A stretch of 64,000 nt of DNA, from NCBI GenBank assembly GCA_965112735.1, contig OZ218951.1, forward strand, positions 1,860,001-1,924,000. The letters run 5' to 3'. The notes under the pieces are model-generated. The model was not told the DNA's origin and made no database searches. It saw only the letters and a list, made by a program, of their open reading frames with translations. The position numbers and the translations under genes are program-made. How positions within the stretch are numbered: the first letter of the stretch is position 1; every line of letters starts with the position of its first letter. Of this stretch, positions 43,291 through 55,956 are shown in pieces. This DNA is from Phaeosaccion multiseriatum (taxonomy: Eukaryota; Ochrophyta, other classes).

Positions 43291-44744
43291 TTATGCGGTG
43301 GCCTCGGGGATGACTGCGGGTGCGGCGGATGCCTCCTCCTTCTTCAATGCCTTCCTCTCCTTCTTGGCCTTTGCCTTGGACTTGCGTGCCTCGGCCTGCT
43401 CGACCAGAGCCCTCTCGCGCGCCTTCTCGCCCTTCATCTTGTGGATGGCCTCCATCAACACACGCTTGTTCTTGTACTGGTTACCCTTGACGAGCATGTA
43501 CAGCTGGTGGTACATGTGCTTGTCAATCTTCTTGGCATCACGGTACTTCTTGAGCATTCGCCTCAGCACACGCATCCGTCGCATCCAAATGAGCTTGAAG
43601 GGCAGTCGAGCATTGGCGGTACCTCTGCGCTTACCGTGGCCCGTGTGTCGGCCCAACTTCTTGGCTGCCGCGTAGGCAAGCACGCGGGCGCGTGAGTGCA
43701 CCACTGAGGGCTTCTTGATGACAAAGCCATCCTTCACCAGCTGCAGAGGACAAGGTGCACCACCCCGACGTAGAAACAACAGTGCGTCGCAGTCAGGGTG
43801 TGATGAGCCACACACACGCACACGGAGGGCGCCAACGGGGAAAGAAGGAGGAAAGAAGGTGAGTTGGTTGGTGGCCTTGACACGAATGGGCCAATCTTTC
43901 ACTTGCATCCGGCGTATCGCACCCCTCTTGACCTCTTGACCTCTTGACCGTTCCCCCCTCCCGAGCCAAGTGTCTCAATCAAACCCTCTCTCTCGCCTGT
44001 ACACTACGCTACTCATGCCTGAGTGGTTCTCAGAGCAGCACATGTCTACCCCGCTCGCTGTGCACCCTCGTCTTGGCTTGGCACGTTCCCACCTTCTCCC
44101 ATACTCTCCCTCCCTGCCGCATCAGGATCTCCTCTCACAACGGTCCCTTACCTTCTTGATGTTCTGGCGAGAGTTGGCCATGGAGATCTCATTGACCTCG
44201 TTGGGGTCCAGCCAGACCTTTCCCTTACCGCACTTAAGGGTAGAAGCGGCAAGCCGCTTCTGCAGTTTGAGAGATACCTGAGAGAGGGCGAGAGAGAAAG
44301 GGAAAAAGCACCATTGAAGGCCGCCGCAAAAGGGTCAGCACCTCGCATTAAGGTCGCACAAGCGTCTACGGCAGCAGGATTACAATAAACGACCCATAAG
44401 AGGGGCAGCTGCTTCTGCTGCTGCTGAAGATGGCCGCAGCGTCGTGTCCCCCTTTCCCTTGATGAGGAGCTCCCTTCTCCCCATTGAAGCGCGTGACGCG
44501 CTACGCCACTCAAAGCAGAGCATCGATATCTCCCTCTATACGTGCTGGCTTCCGTCAGCTCACTGCTCCTCTCCCCCTCCCCCTTCTCTCTGCTTTTGTG
44601 TGCTGCTGCTCCGATGCCAGACCGGTCCCCCATTCTCTGCGGCTCCCCACAACATGAGACCCCCGACCTCGGCATGCTCCCACACCATGAGCACAAGCTG
44701 CAGCAGTCCACCTGTCCGTTCCCCTCCTCTCCCACACTCACCAT
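43291..44744 (-). CDS. RPL19: 60S ribosomal protein eL19 (RPL19)
   Basis: Three minus-strand coding exons (44744-44742, 44277-44152, 43740-43291) give 192 residues, near the usual 185-200. The first coding exon is just the ATG: the intron begins directly after it with a consensus GTGAGTG donor, and the next exon starts Val-Ser-Leu. Diagnostic segments are '[20 protein letters not shown]', '[18 protein letters not shown]', '[18 protein letters not shown]' and '[20 protein letters not shown]'. The C-terminus is the usual long basic helix with Ala/Lys-rich end. It is a component of the large cytosolic subunit at the intersubunit bridges. An alternative ATG at 44314 would leave an intron of 34 nt and is rejected. 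It is divergent with the CLU gene across about 217 bp. Confidence 0.96.
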
Positions 44745-44961
44745 CCTTACTACTACACAAGCCCGACTGCCCCCCCTCCTCCGATCGCTCGCCACTCAAA
44801 ACGCCCCCGGGGTTTGGGGCGCGGAGTGTGAATTTCAGGGCGTTGGCCTTATGTTTTCGGCCGCCCGCGCGGTGCCTGCCATTGAATTGGGAATTGGCTT
44901 GTGGACACAGAAAGAGACAGAGAGGAAGAACATGGGAAAGTAATCCGACTCTGTCAGTATC
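44745..44961. promoter_or_regulatory. Probable bidirectional promoter between RPL19 and CLU
   Basis: 217 bp lie between the two inferred start codons. In both genes the first intron follows the ATG directly, which hints at shared 5' architecture. Confidence 0.45.
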
Positions 44962-47900
44962 ATGGTACGGCGCAGGGGGGAGCTGGCTGTCTTCGGCTTT
45001 GCAGAAGCTGGTTATTTTGAAGGGAGAAAAGATCATGACTCCAGCTCTTTTTCTTTCGCGGTTCATCTGTCTACGCCCCTCCCTCCTCCTATGGCTGGCG
45101 GTACACGTACCTAAGACCCTCCCTCCCTCGTACTACTTGCTCCTCCCATGTAACGCTAACTCTCGCAGACGGGGGCTTCCGAAGCCGCTGCAGTGGCGGC
45201 TTCTGACGCACAACCACCACCACTACCACAAGCGGGGAGTACTAGCAGCACCAGCAGCAAGGAATGGACAGGAAATAACAATGACGGGCCGAATCAGGCA
45301 GAGAAGGAGGGATCTCAGCAGCACGGCGACGAGGATGCTCAGCTTGGGGAGGGGGAGGAGGTGGCGGACAAGAGGGTGGAAGAGAGCTTCGTCTCGATGT
45401 ACATCTACCCTCCCGCAGGGGTGGACTACACCTGTGCTACCCCAGTCCTTATGGAAAGCATCCCCACCTCCGAGATGGTGGCTAGTCTGCGTCAGACACT
45501 GACAGAGTCGCCCGAGACTTGCTACATCTCCTCGTACAAGCTGCTACTCAAGAAGATCATCATTCCGGCCCCACCCGCAGTACTCGACAACGGCGACGCC
45601 CAGCCCAATAGTGAGGGGGAGGGTCAGGCCGAGGGAATGCTTGCAGAGGACAAGAAGCTCGAGATGGAGGTCGAGATGGGGGAGTTTGCCGAGCTGCACT
45701 CCTTCAAGGGAGTAGAGCACGGGGCACAGCTTCATATCCACATGGTCCTGGAAGCCTACACGGTGAGGTCAGCCAGGATGCACACTCGGCGGCTGCGTGA
45801 GTTGCTGAGCTCCCCCCCTGCCATAGAGGACCGTCTGCCGGGATGGCCCAGCGGCCAGAAAGGCGACGGGGAGTACGGTGGAGGAGGAGGGGGCAGCAAG
45901 AAGCAGCGAAAGAAGCAGCGGCAGCAGCAGCAGAGGGAGAAGCAGCAAAAGCAGCAGCACCAGCGACAGCAGAAGAAGGCCGCCGGCGAGGAGGAAGGAG
46001 CCGGTGGCGTCGCTGAGGGTGACGAGGATGCGGCTCCGTCTTCTGCGGCGCCGCTGTCCCCTGAGGAGGAGGCGGATAAGGCGGAGGCGCAGCTGCTAAA
46101 GGAGGAGGAAGAGAGGGAGGAGGAGAGGAAGGCCGATCTGAAAGCTCGCCTCAAGGAGCCTTCCATTCCCGTAGGTGCGTGTGTGTGCGTGAGTGAGTTG
46201 GGGAAGCAGGCAGGGACAGGACTGTCCACGGGTGTTTTTTTTTGCTGTACTTTTTGGGGGGTTTTGACGTGTGTCTGGGTTTTTCTGTTGCCTTTGCGGA
46301 GCATGTACACTGTGCGCTGTCGCTTATCGCTGTGACATGTGCTTTGCAAACGGACTCACTTGCGTGCGACTCGTGGCTTTGTGGTGTCCTCTCCGTCGAT
46401 AGGCGGTAAGGATGGCTTGGGTCGATTCTACGAGATTGGATTGGGTCTGTCTTTGGAGGAAGTCGCGGAGCAACCCAAGCCCACCACTTTGGCGGAGGGG
46501 GGTGCTGAGGTTGCGGCGTCAGCAGGGGGACACGGTGGACAGGTAAGGGTGAGAGGATGGGGTACGGTGAGGGTGTGAGAGGATGGATGATGTGAGGGTG
46601 GCAATCAGTCAGTCAGTCAGTCAGTCAATCAGTCAGTCAGCCATTAAGTGAGTGAGTCAGTCCTCCCCTCTTGGGGTACGATTGTATCCTTCTTGCTCCT
46701 TCTTGTGCTGTTCTTACCTGTACCCCCTCTGTCACGCATCCATGCATCCTCCTCCCACATCTTGCCATGCTCTCTGCTCTTTGCTCTGTGCTCTGCACCT
46801 CTGTGTGCCCCCCCCCCCCCCCACACACACACCCGTCCACTGCCATCCCCGCCTGTCCATCCCCTTCCTTCCTTCCCTCCTTTCTTTCAACAACACCAGG
46901 AATGCGTAGATGCCCTGCACTTCTCTGGTTGGAACCCCCCGCCCCCTCAGCGGCGCCTCATGGGGGACTTGCTCTACATTCAAGTATCCACCCTCTCCGA
47001 CGGCGTCCTACACATCACCTCCACCCCCGAGGGCTTCTACGTGAACCGCAGTTACAGCAGCAACGTCAGCCACCACAGCACCTTCAACCCCCTTCCGGCG
47101 GAGCAGGCGCACCGCAGCCACGAGCTGCTGACGTGTCTCTTGAGGGCGAGCCCTTCCTTCCTCAAGGCGTGGAAGGGTGCGGTTGGGAGAGCGACGCAAC
47201 GCATGACGGAGGAGCAGAGTCCGCAGGAGACGCTTGCAAACATGGTGCGGGATGGCAAAGTTGAAACCGTCACCACGCTGCCGCAGTGGAATGTGTCTGT
47301 GGCGCATACCTCTGCGGGTGAGGCGGGAGGAGGGAACAACGCGGCGGATGGCAGTAGCCGTGCAAGTGGTGGTAGTGGTGGGGGTGGGGGTGTGAAAGGA
47401 CGCAAGAAGGGCGGGCAACAGCAGCAGCAGCAAGAGGAGCAGCAGGCGATTGCCACCACCTTCGCGAAGCACAAGATGGACCTCACAAGGATGGAGGAGG
47501 ACCTCCTGCACAACTTCGGCATGGATGAGCGAGGGCCCCTCCGCGATTGGAACGAGGAGTTCCAGGGAGTGAAGGAGTGGCCCTCTTCGACGGAGGACGA
47601 GGGCATTGTCAAGGCGAGGGCGCTGCACAAGGTTATGCAGGACTTCCACGAGGCGGCCATTCAGGGGGCCGCCGCCATTGTGCATGTGAGTAACTTATTT
47701 TATTTTTCTTCTTCAATGTTTCTATCTCTGGTTTTTGGGCGGTTTTACTCGCACAGCATCCCACCCTCACCCTTGCACACACGCCCATACATACATGCAC
47801 ACATGTGACTCTCGAATGCTCACTCACTCTCTCCCTCACTCACTCACTCCCTCACTCACCCACTCACCCACGCGCTCCCTCACTCACTCAGTCTCTCAGT

Positions 47901-50900
47901 CACTCACTCACTCACTGATGTGAACCAATCCTGTCTGTGTGTCACCTCCCTCCCCTCCCCTCCCTCCCCCATCCCCTGCCACCCCTCCTGACCCGACCGT
48001 TACAGGGACACATCTCGCCCATCAACCCGCACGAGGCGTCAAAGTCGCACGTGTTTGTGTTTAACAACATCTTCTTTAGCTCTGCGGTGGACGCTCGAGA
48101 TGCCTACAAGGCCGTGCATGGGGATGCAGCGGCACATCGCTCCGCCCTTCACGACCTCAATAATGCGGTTATGCTCTCTATGGTGAGGGGTGTGTATTAA
48201 GCCAATGTGTGGGTGGGTGAGGGGTGAGGGGAGGGAGGAAGGGACTGGGTGGATGGGTGTTTGTGTGAGGGGAGGGAGGGAGTAGAGTGAGAGGGAAGAA
48301 GGGAGAAAGGAGTGGAGGGAGGGGGGGGTGAGGGTGGGAAGGAAGGGAAGGGAGGGACACTCCTCGGGTCTCTTATTTTGAAACCCGATGTAAGCCCTTT
48401 CGTTGTTGGTTGTGTTGTTGTTGTTGTTGCTGCTGCTTTGCTGCTGCTGCTGCTGCTGCTGCCTTTCTTCCCTGCGGCGACCTTGCCACCAGGTGTCTAC
48501 TCCGGAGCTGCAGATCAACACCCCGATGGCCTCTGTGATTGACTACATGGGGCACCGCTGGATCGCTCAGAGCATCATCCCGGGCATCCTGCAGGTATGT
48601 TGGGTAATTCGGATGGATAGATACTGTATTTATGATTAATGGAGGCATGAATGGATGGGTGGGTGGATACACACTATAATGGTTGGGTGGGTGGATAGAT
48701 GGATACAGGAGAGAGGAGAAAGAGGCGCCTCCTCAGTGTATGTGGTCTGTCGGAGGCCAACCCACCCGAAGAAAAAGGAGTGAAATGGGAATCTTTCTGC
48801 CCTCGCTCTCCATCTTTGAAATGAAACCCCCCCCCCTCCCCCTCTCTCCCCCCTCCCCCCTCCCCCCTCCCCCCTCCCCCCTCCTCCTCCTTTTGTATCG
48901 CATTGGTGATATACCTGATGTTGGTAGGGCGACCACGCCGCTAACTTGGTGTGTGGGGCGGTGGAGCACGGCAAGAAGTTAAAGATGGACAAGCGTATGC
49001 TTGGACTGCTTAGAGGGGTAGCGAGCAGGTTGCGTGTCGCTGAGAGGGAGGTAGAGATTGAGCCCATCAAAGCTCAAGAGGGTATGGGTTTGGGAAGCGA
49101 GGAGGAGTGGATAGCAGACAGGAAAAGGATAGAGGAGGAGGAAGCCAAGTTAGCGGGAGGTCGTGCAGCAGCAGAGGCGATGGAGGGGGAGGGGAATGGG
49201 GGCGACGACGAAGACGATGACGAAGACGAGAAGGAGGCGAAGGAGAGGAAGCGAAAGGCGGACGAAGCGGAGGCAGCAAAGATGTCCATCCGCATCTGCG
49301 GCCCCGTCGAGCTCAAGGGCATTGAGGGGGCGGACAAGAGGCGTTACCTCCTGGACGTTACACGACTCACGCCCCGAGACGCCAACTGGGTCAGCGGAGA
49401 GAAGGGGACAGGGCAGTGGGGGGAGGACATGCTGGCGACCATGCCCAAGGAGGTGTGTGTGGTGATGTGTAATGATGCTGGCCAGCCCTGCTACCTACAT
49501 GCTGGCTCTTCTCTCCCCCCCCCCCCTTACCTGCTTTTCTATCGGTATGCCTGTCTGCCGTGGTGCTGGCCTGTCCTTCCCATCTGCCTGCCACATACTT
49601 CCCTGTCCTACTCCTATGCCTACCCTTACCCATACACCTCACACACACCCATGCCCATATTCCTGCGTGCCCGTACGCCTGCCCATACGCCTGCCCGTCT
49701 ACCCAATTACCCACATACCTGTAATTACAGAGGGCGGACAGGACGGAGCAGCACTACTTGGAGTACTCTGCGCTACTGCGGAGGGAGCTTGTGGCCATGT
49801 TTACGAGGTACAAGGTGTCTACATGGGCACAGCGAAGGGCCTTGGAGCTCAGGGAAGAGATGGCGGTAGCAAAGGCGGAGAAGAAGGAGGAGGAGACGAA
49901 GGAGGAGAAGAAGGAGAAGGAGAAGGAGGAGGGGGCGGAAGGGGAAGGAGGAGATGCCGCGGCTATTGCGAAAAAGGAGGAGGAGGCAGCGGCGCAGGCA
50001 GCAGCGAAGGAAGCAGAAATAGTGGAGGCGATAGAAAAGACATTGCAGGACGAGGAGGAGGACTACCTCACTTCGTTGACGATGAACGTGAACGTGTTCA
50101 TGCCGTACGCGGCGTGCCTCGACGCGGAGCAGGAGAAGAAGGACGAGGAACTCGTGAAGGAGGCATCGCTCTATCTGTGGGAGCAGGTGTTGCCGTCCAT
50201 CACCAACGACGTCAAGCGAGGCACCACAATGCCGGTGGATGGAGGGCATTTGCGCTCTCTTCTGCACTCCTTGGGCATCAACATGCGCTACTTGGGTAGG
50301 CTGGCAACCATGGCAGCAGACGAGGAGGAGATTGATACGCAGCTGCGAGTCAAGGAAGGCAAGCAGCGGCGCCATGTCATGCCTGTGTTTTGGCGGGAGT
50401 TGCTTGAGACAGAGATGGTGGCACGGGGTGCCAAGTACGTGCTGGGAAGGCTGTTTACGACCACCGAGGGAGCCCGAGCGGTGCCCGGCCCCTTGTTGCT
50501 GGACTTTGTCAACGGGCTGTTGGGGGCTCGCGATGGAGGGGCAGGGGATGGTGGGGCAGCTGCAGTATCAGCAGGGGCTGGAGCCGCAGGAGGAGGAGCA
50601 GCAGCAGCAGCAGCAGCAGCAGGAGGAGGAGGAGGAGGAGGAGCTGCAGCGGCGGCCAGTCGGGTGCGAGTGGTGACTCAGTCCGAGCTGTGGAAGCAAA
50701 TCAAGGCAGAGGTCAAGTACCGCTTCAAGTACGATCTTTCCATCTGGGGCAGTCACTGGGACACACCGCCAACAGCAGGGGACGAAGGGGCTACAGGAGG
50801 AGGATCAAAGGCGTCGGAGCGGGCTCACAGGCTGCCTCTATTGCGACGAGTGTGTCAAAAGACGGGGCTACGAGTGGCGTCGAGGACGTACGACTGGACT

Positions 50901-53037
50901 TCGGCGACGCCCTTTGCCGAGGATGATGTGGTGGACATTCGGCCGGTGGGCAGGAACTGCCAGCCCCTCACGCCCTACCCAGAGGCCACGCAGTGGATCG
51001 AGAATGCCAAATTGCATCTGCAGGTGTGTGGTACCGTAGAAAGAGAGGTTGTGTAAAGGGTTGTTTAAAGTAGAGGAAACAGGTGCGCGTAAATGTGTGC
51101 GTGCGTGTGTGCGTGCGTGCCCTTGTTGGATCGTTTCTTTGCTCATCGCGGTCTGGCTTTTTGTCTGCCAGGAGAGGGAGGCGAGTGAAGGAATGTGTTG
51201 CTGTGAGGTGATAGGTGTGCGCTCTTGCTTGGCATCTCGCTCTGACCTCCCTCCCTCTGCTTCTCTCTCCCCACCCTCACGAGCCCAGGCCAGTAACCTG
51301 GGGCGCGCCTTCGAGCTTGCACAGCAGGCCACCTCCACGCTGCTTGCCGTGTGCTCGGGCCTGCACAGCGAGTACGCAGCGGGCCTGGAGCTCATGGCCG
51401 TCATTCTCTACAAGGTATGGTAGCGACATGTTTGGGGACTCGGAGATTATGTACGTGTGTGTGTGTGTGCGATGTGTGTGTGTGTGTGTGTGTGCGTGTT
51501 GGGTGTACAGCTTTTTCGCCGCACACACACACACACGCTTCCACATACAGATACTCCCACACGCACATCACACCTCTCTTCCCTCCCGTCTCCCCCATAC
51601 CTCTTCCCCCATCTACTGCCATCTACTGACATCCACTGCCATCCACACACACACGCACAGGCCAACGACATGGCGAGCACAGTGATGCACGAGGAGAAGG
51701 CCATCACGTACTACGAGCAGCTCGAGGGCTTTGACTCCCCCGCCGTCATCAGTTGCCACGAACATCTCGCGGTATGTGTGTGTGTGCGTATGTGTGCTCG
51801 TTTGTTGTGTTGGCAGAATGCACCTACACACCTACTCCCTACGATGAACCAATACCCTCAATTGCACCAAAATCGTTCGATTACCCTCTCTCTCTGTCTG
51901 AATAGATCACTCACTCACTCACTCACCCCTGATCCATCTACACTTCCCACTCCCCACACCTCCTTCCCTTCTCCCCGGCGCTTCTGTATCACCAACTACT
52001 GCCCCTCTGCACTCACTCACTCACTCACTTACTCACAGGTATTCTACCTCCAGGCGGGAGAGTACGAGAAGGCCTTTGCGCACCTCCGTGCCCACGCCTA
52101 TCTCATCGCACTCACAGCTGGCGAGCACCACCCCTCGCTCTGTACTGCCTACTTGCGTATGGGCAATTTGTACCAGGAGCTGGGGCAGCCGTCCACTGCC
52201 ATGCGCTGCTATCAAGAGGCGTTGAGCAGGGAGGCGCCTCTTGCGGAAACCTCGGCCTCCATCCAGCATGGCATTGCTCAGGTCCGTTGGTGTCTTACAG
52301 TGCTTACAGTGTGTGTACACTGTCGACTGCCCTGTTACCGGCCTGCTACCTGGTGTCTGATGTCTGGAAATAGAAAGTTTGCTGTGCCATGCGTATCTGA
52401 GTGGGGTGGCATGGCAGTCAGTCTCTCTCTCTCTCTCTCTCACTCACTCACTCACTCACTCACTCTCTCCCTCTCTTGTGTCTCTCCTTCCTTGATATCA
52501 CCCTGCTGTACTCTGCTCGCCCACCAAACAAACCAGGTGTTGAGCTCGACTGGGCACTTCAAGGAGGCCCTCACAAAGGAGAAGCACGCCTTCACCATCT
52601 ACAAGACCCTGTACGGAGAGAAGGACAGCCGCACAATGAGCTCCCAGGCGAGCATGGTGGCGCTGACTACCAAAGCCGTGGAGGTGGCTAACGAGTCCAT
52701 GCAATTGCAGCAGGCCAAGGCAGCAGCCGCAGCCAACAAGAAGGCTGGTAGTGGCGGTAGTAGTAGTGCTGGTAGTAATAGTAGGAGTAATAGTGGCAGC
52801 AGCGGCGGTGGTGGCGCTAAGGGCGGCAAGGGTGGTAAGAGTGGCGCCGATGGCGGAGAGGTAAACAGCGGAGCAGGAGCAGGGGGGGAGGGAGGAGGAG
52901 GAGGAGGAGGAGGAGGAGGTGTGGACGAGCTCGACGATGAATGGATCATGTGCAATCCCCAATCGGGAGGAGGGGGAGGGGGAGGGAGCGGGGGGAAGAA
53001 GAAGAAGAGCAAGGGCAAGCGTGGAAAGAAGAGCTAG
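44962..53037 (+). CDS. Clustered mitochondria protein CLU (CluA/TIF31 family)
   Basis: Twelve exons (44962-44964, 45169-46174, 46403-46542, 46900-47685, 48006-48182, 48493-48594, 48928-49452, 49731-51023, 51289-51414, 51661-51771, 52039-52281, 52537-53037) join in phase to 1,670 residues. The first coding exon is inferred as ATG only, followed by a GTACGG donor; exon 2 opens at a clear TCTCGCAG acceptor and has no ATG at its beginning, so this start is tentative. Residues about 60-250 are the CLU N-terminal domain. The CLU core includes 'YVNRSYSSNVSHHSTFNPLP' and 'VIDYMGHRWIAQSIIPGILQ'. An eIF3-p135-like region holds 'RYLLDVTRLTPRDANW'. TPRs occupy exons 9-12 ('YLRMGNLYQELGQPSTAMRC', 'STGHFKEALTKEKHAFTIYK'). 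CLU proteins bind mRNAs of nuclear-encoded mitochondrial proteins and keep mitochondria dispersed. Poly-Gly, Glu/Lys and Gln inserts interrupt the domains. Confidence 0.92.
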
Positions 53038-53417
53038 GTAGCCAAAACTAGCCCCAGGAAGGCGATTGGAGAGAAGAGCTACAGTAGGTCGCCAAGGCTT
53101 GCCCCTGGGCGGCGATTGGATTTTTTTTTTTATCGTGATCAATCTTTTTGCCGCGTGAAGACGTGGGCGAGAGAGTGATGAGGGGGTCTGTCTGTGGGCA
53201 CCACGAAAATTAGGAGGAAAGGCGTGCGTGGGTGGAAAGGAGGCGTAGGCCAGGGGCCAGGCCTGTATTGTTGAGCTAACTGTGATTTGCGGCGTATGCA
53301 AACAGTAGTATCGTGCACTACAAAAAGAAGCGCTTAAATGTCCAGGTTCCACGCTTTTTTTGAGTCGTATGACCTTGGTATGTAAGATTATGTATAAGCT
53401 GGTAGAAGTGGAAGCCT
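53038..53417. other. Convergent region between CLU and the methyltransferase gene
   Basis: 380 bp of presumed 3' UTR. Two similar 30-bp segments (about 53036-53070 and 53088-53120, each with 'GCCCC..GG.GGCGATTGGA') form an imperfect direct repeat just after the CLU stop. A T-run sits at 53121-53131. No gene is supported. Confidence 0.55.
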
Positions 53418-55702
53418 TTAGTAGGTGTGTATGTGTATGTCAACTCCTCTTGACTCCCCTCTCGCCGCCGCACGGGTAGTCTTGATCCTGCGCTTGGTGG
53501 CGATGTACACGCACGGACCACCGCCACCGCTGCTACTGCTGCCGCTGCTGCTGCTACCCCCGTCCTCCTCCTCTGCCTCTTCCTCTTTCTCCTCCTTCTG
53601 CTCCCTAGCCTCCTCCTCCTCATCATCTTCCTCCTCCTCCCCTTCCCCGGGGCAGTGTACATTGATAGAGAAGTTGAAGTGTTCCCCATCGCCCTCCCCC
53701 TGCTCTCCTGAGCCTTGCTGAAGACCGGGCACCATCGCAGCCTGTCGTGTCGTGGAGTCAAGAAGACACATTTTAAAATCAAAAACAAAAAAACCAATGG
53801 GGGAGGCAGTGAGTAGCAGATGGAATCACACGGGTCTTTTGTTGCTTGCCCTTCCTCCAGAGGATTGATGCTCTCCCTGGTTTCGGCTCTTGCTTTCACT
53901 TCAGAGATCTCTGTCTCTCTATGCTCAGTACCTCTACTCCTCCTTCGTTCCGCTTGCCCCGCCACCACCGCTACCACTCCTTAGCAACTGTAGGTACTCC
54001 CTGCTTCACAGATGGCGCCTTCTCAACACTGCTCCAGTGCTTCCCTGCTTCACAGACTCACGGCTTCACTGCTTCACCGCCTCACCCCACAGTGCCTATC
54101 TACTGTGCTCACTGCGCTCACTCTGCTTCACTTGCACTACAACCTCGCCGCCTCACCTCCAGCAGCTCCATGCCATCGTCACTCTCCGGCGAGAGGTGCG
54201 ACACCACAACGTAACTGCCTCCATCCTCCAACAGCCGCCCCGCCTCCGTGCACAGCTGCAGCGCGTTGGCCATGCCCGACCCGTCTCTTGCGCAGAGCAT
54301 GGCGTCGATGGTGCCCTTGTCGATGATGGCGCCGTAGCTCTGAGGGGGCAGGCCTGTGGCTCGTGCATCCTGCACAACACGTACAACAACGCACACATGT
54401 ATGCAGCACACAACGGGGGGTTGAGTGGGTGGGTTGGTAAGAGAACCCAAGTACCTAGGGGGTGTTTGTGTGGGTGTGTGTGTTTCGTTTCGCGGTGGCA
54501 TTCAAAAGACACAACACCAACAACAACAACAACAACAACAACAAAAGTGTGCGCATTTCATTGTCCTGTTTGTCCATGTGCGTGACTAGGGGCAGGGAAG
54601 GCGAGGAGCAAGAGAGCTCAAAAGCACTTTGGGAGCCCAAAAGCCACATATCTCTCTCTCTCTCTCTCTCTCCTCCTTTTCCCCGCCCGCCCGTCCTCTC
54701 CCTACCTTTACAGAGAAAGTCATTTTGCTGCCGTCGTCTTCGCCCGACTGAGAGCCGCACGAGGAGGAGGAGGAGGCGGCCTTGTCAGGCGCAACACCGC
54801 TAGTCCCTCCAGTGGTCATTCTCGCCTTGTGCTGCTCCTGTAGGCTCTTGACAACGGTCGGGGAGAAGTCGATGCTATCGATCTGCACAGGGGGAAGAAC
54901 AAGTCGGGGAGGGGCAAGTCATGGGGAGGAGGCACACACAAACAGAGTCGTGAGGACGACGCGCTCAGAAACACAAGGCTCAAGGGGTTTGGGTTAGAGC
55001 ATGGAGTGGCGAGATGGAGGACATGCAACAATTGGACGGGGCCAGCGTCACAGTGAGTGTGCTGCTCGGGTCGAGGCCTTCAAAGGAGGAGAGAACAAGG
55101 ACAACAAGTGAATATCTCTCACCTGTCCGGTGTATCCCCCTTGGCGCATATCCCAGGCCAAAGGCTACGAGGACGGAGATGTAGAGAAAGGGAAGAGGAA
55201 GTGTTACAAGAGGTCTTGAACTTACGAAAAGGAGGGCAGTATCTCTCACCTTGTCCCCACATCCCACATCGAGCACAGCCCCACAGGACGCGCGCGTCAG
55301 AAGAGGCAGTAGAAGCGGACTCAGTAGCTCGAAGCTGTAATACCACTCCCACCCCGAACCGCTGTCCTTCTCGCCCTTGCTCTGGTCGCTCCTGTCCTCT
55401 CCACCTCCTCCTGCTGCTGCCGCTGCTGCTGCTTTGCTGACGTACCTCTCCTCCCAGTAAGCCTGCTCCGAATACTGGTTTGTCTCTACCTCGCCCTTGT
55501 TCTTGTTCTCTGCCCCGCAGCGCTTGTTTGCCTCGCACTTTGTCTCGCATTTATGCACCTCCTCCTCCTTCGGCTCCGCGCCTTCAGCCCCTGCCATTTC
55601 CCTGCGTGGTCGTTTCGCTGCACCATTTCCGCTCCTAGTGGTGTTGGGCTCTGCTTCTCCTCCTCTCCTACTTCCAGATCGACTACAGCGGGCTTTGGCC
55701 AT
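53418..55702 (-). CDS. SAM-dependent methyltransferase, METTL13/EEF1AKMT4-like
   Basis: Five minus-strand exons (55702-55250, 55164-55123, 54882-54706, 54369-54157, 53741-53418) join in phase to 402 residues. Residues 1-85 are a Lys/Glu/Cys-rich extension. The domain starts with 'YSEQAYWEERYVSK', a family-typical entry, then 'WEWYYSFELLSPLLLPLL', motif I 'VLDVGCGDKPLAWDMRQGGY', 'IDSIDFSPTVVKSL', 'YGAIIDKGTIDAML', and the post-motif 'GGSYVVVSHLSPESD'. This order matches the METTL13/EEF1AKMT4 group, which methylates elongation factor 1A lysines; the substrate here is inferred. A Ser-rich insert follows motif II. Near the C-terminus a Glu-rich plus poly-Ser/Gly insert precedes 'CVYIATKRR', the usual last beta-strand. 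Exon 2 is only 42 nt. Confidence 0.87.
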
Positions 55703-55956
55703 GGTAATACCACACACTTTGTAAGCGTAGAAGAAGGAGCTAAGGAGGGAGGGGGGAGGGTGGTATCCAATTTCAGTTCCAAGTTGATTTGCGCCGTTGA
55801 CAATAAAATCAAGTAGCTGTAGCAAAACTATATACCAGCGTCGTCAGCAGCAGGCAAGGCCTGGAAGAGTAGCAAGAAGATAACGCCCAGTCACGGGCCC
55901 AGGGCGGCGTTTCTTTGAGGAAGGAAGAGGGGACGAGGAAGAGAGGAGAGAGGAGA
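55703..55956. promoter_or_regulatory. Probable bidirectional promoter
   Basis: 254 bp between divergent starts of the methyltransferase and kinesin genes. An AATAAAATC patch at about 55801-55809 is the only AT-rich element. Confidence 0.45.

Noticed and set aside
44312-44314. ATG at 44314 as RPL19 start
   Set aside because: Would require a 34-nt intron with a weak GTGCTT donor; the ATG at 44744 has a consensus GTGAGTG donor.
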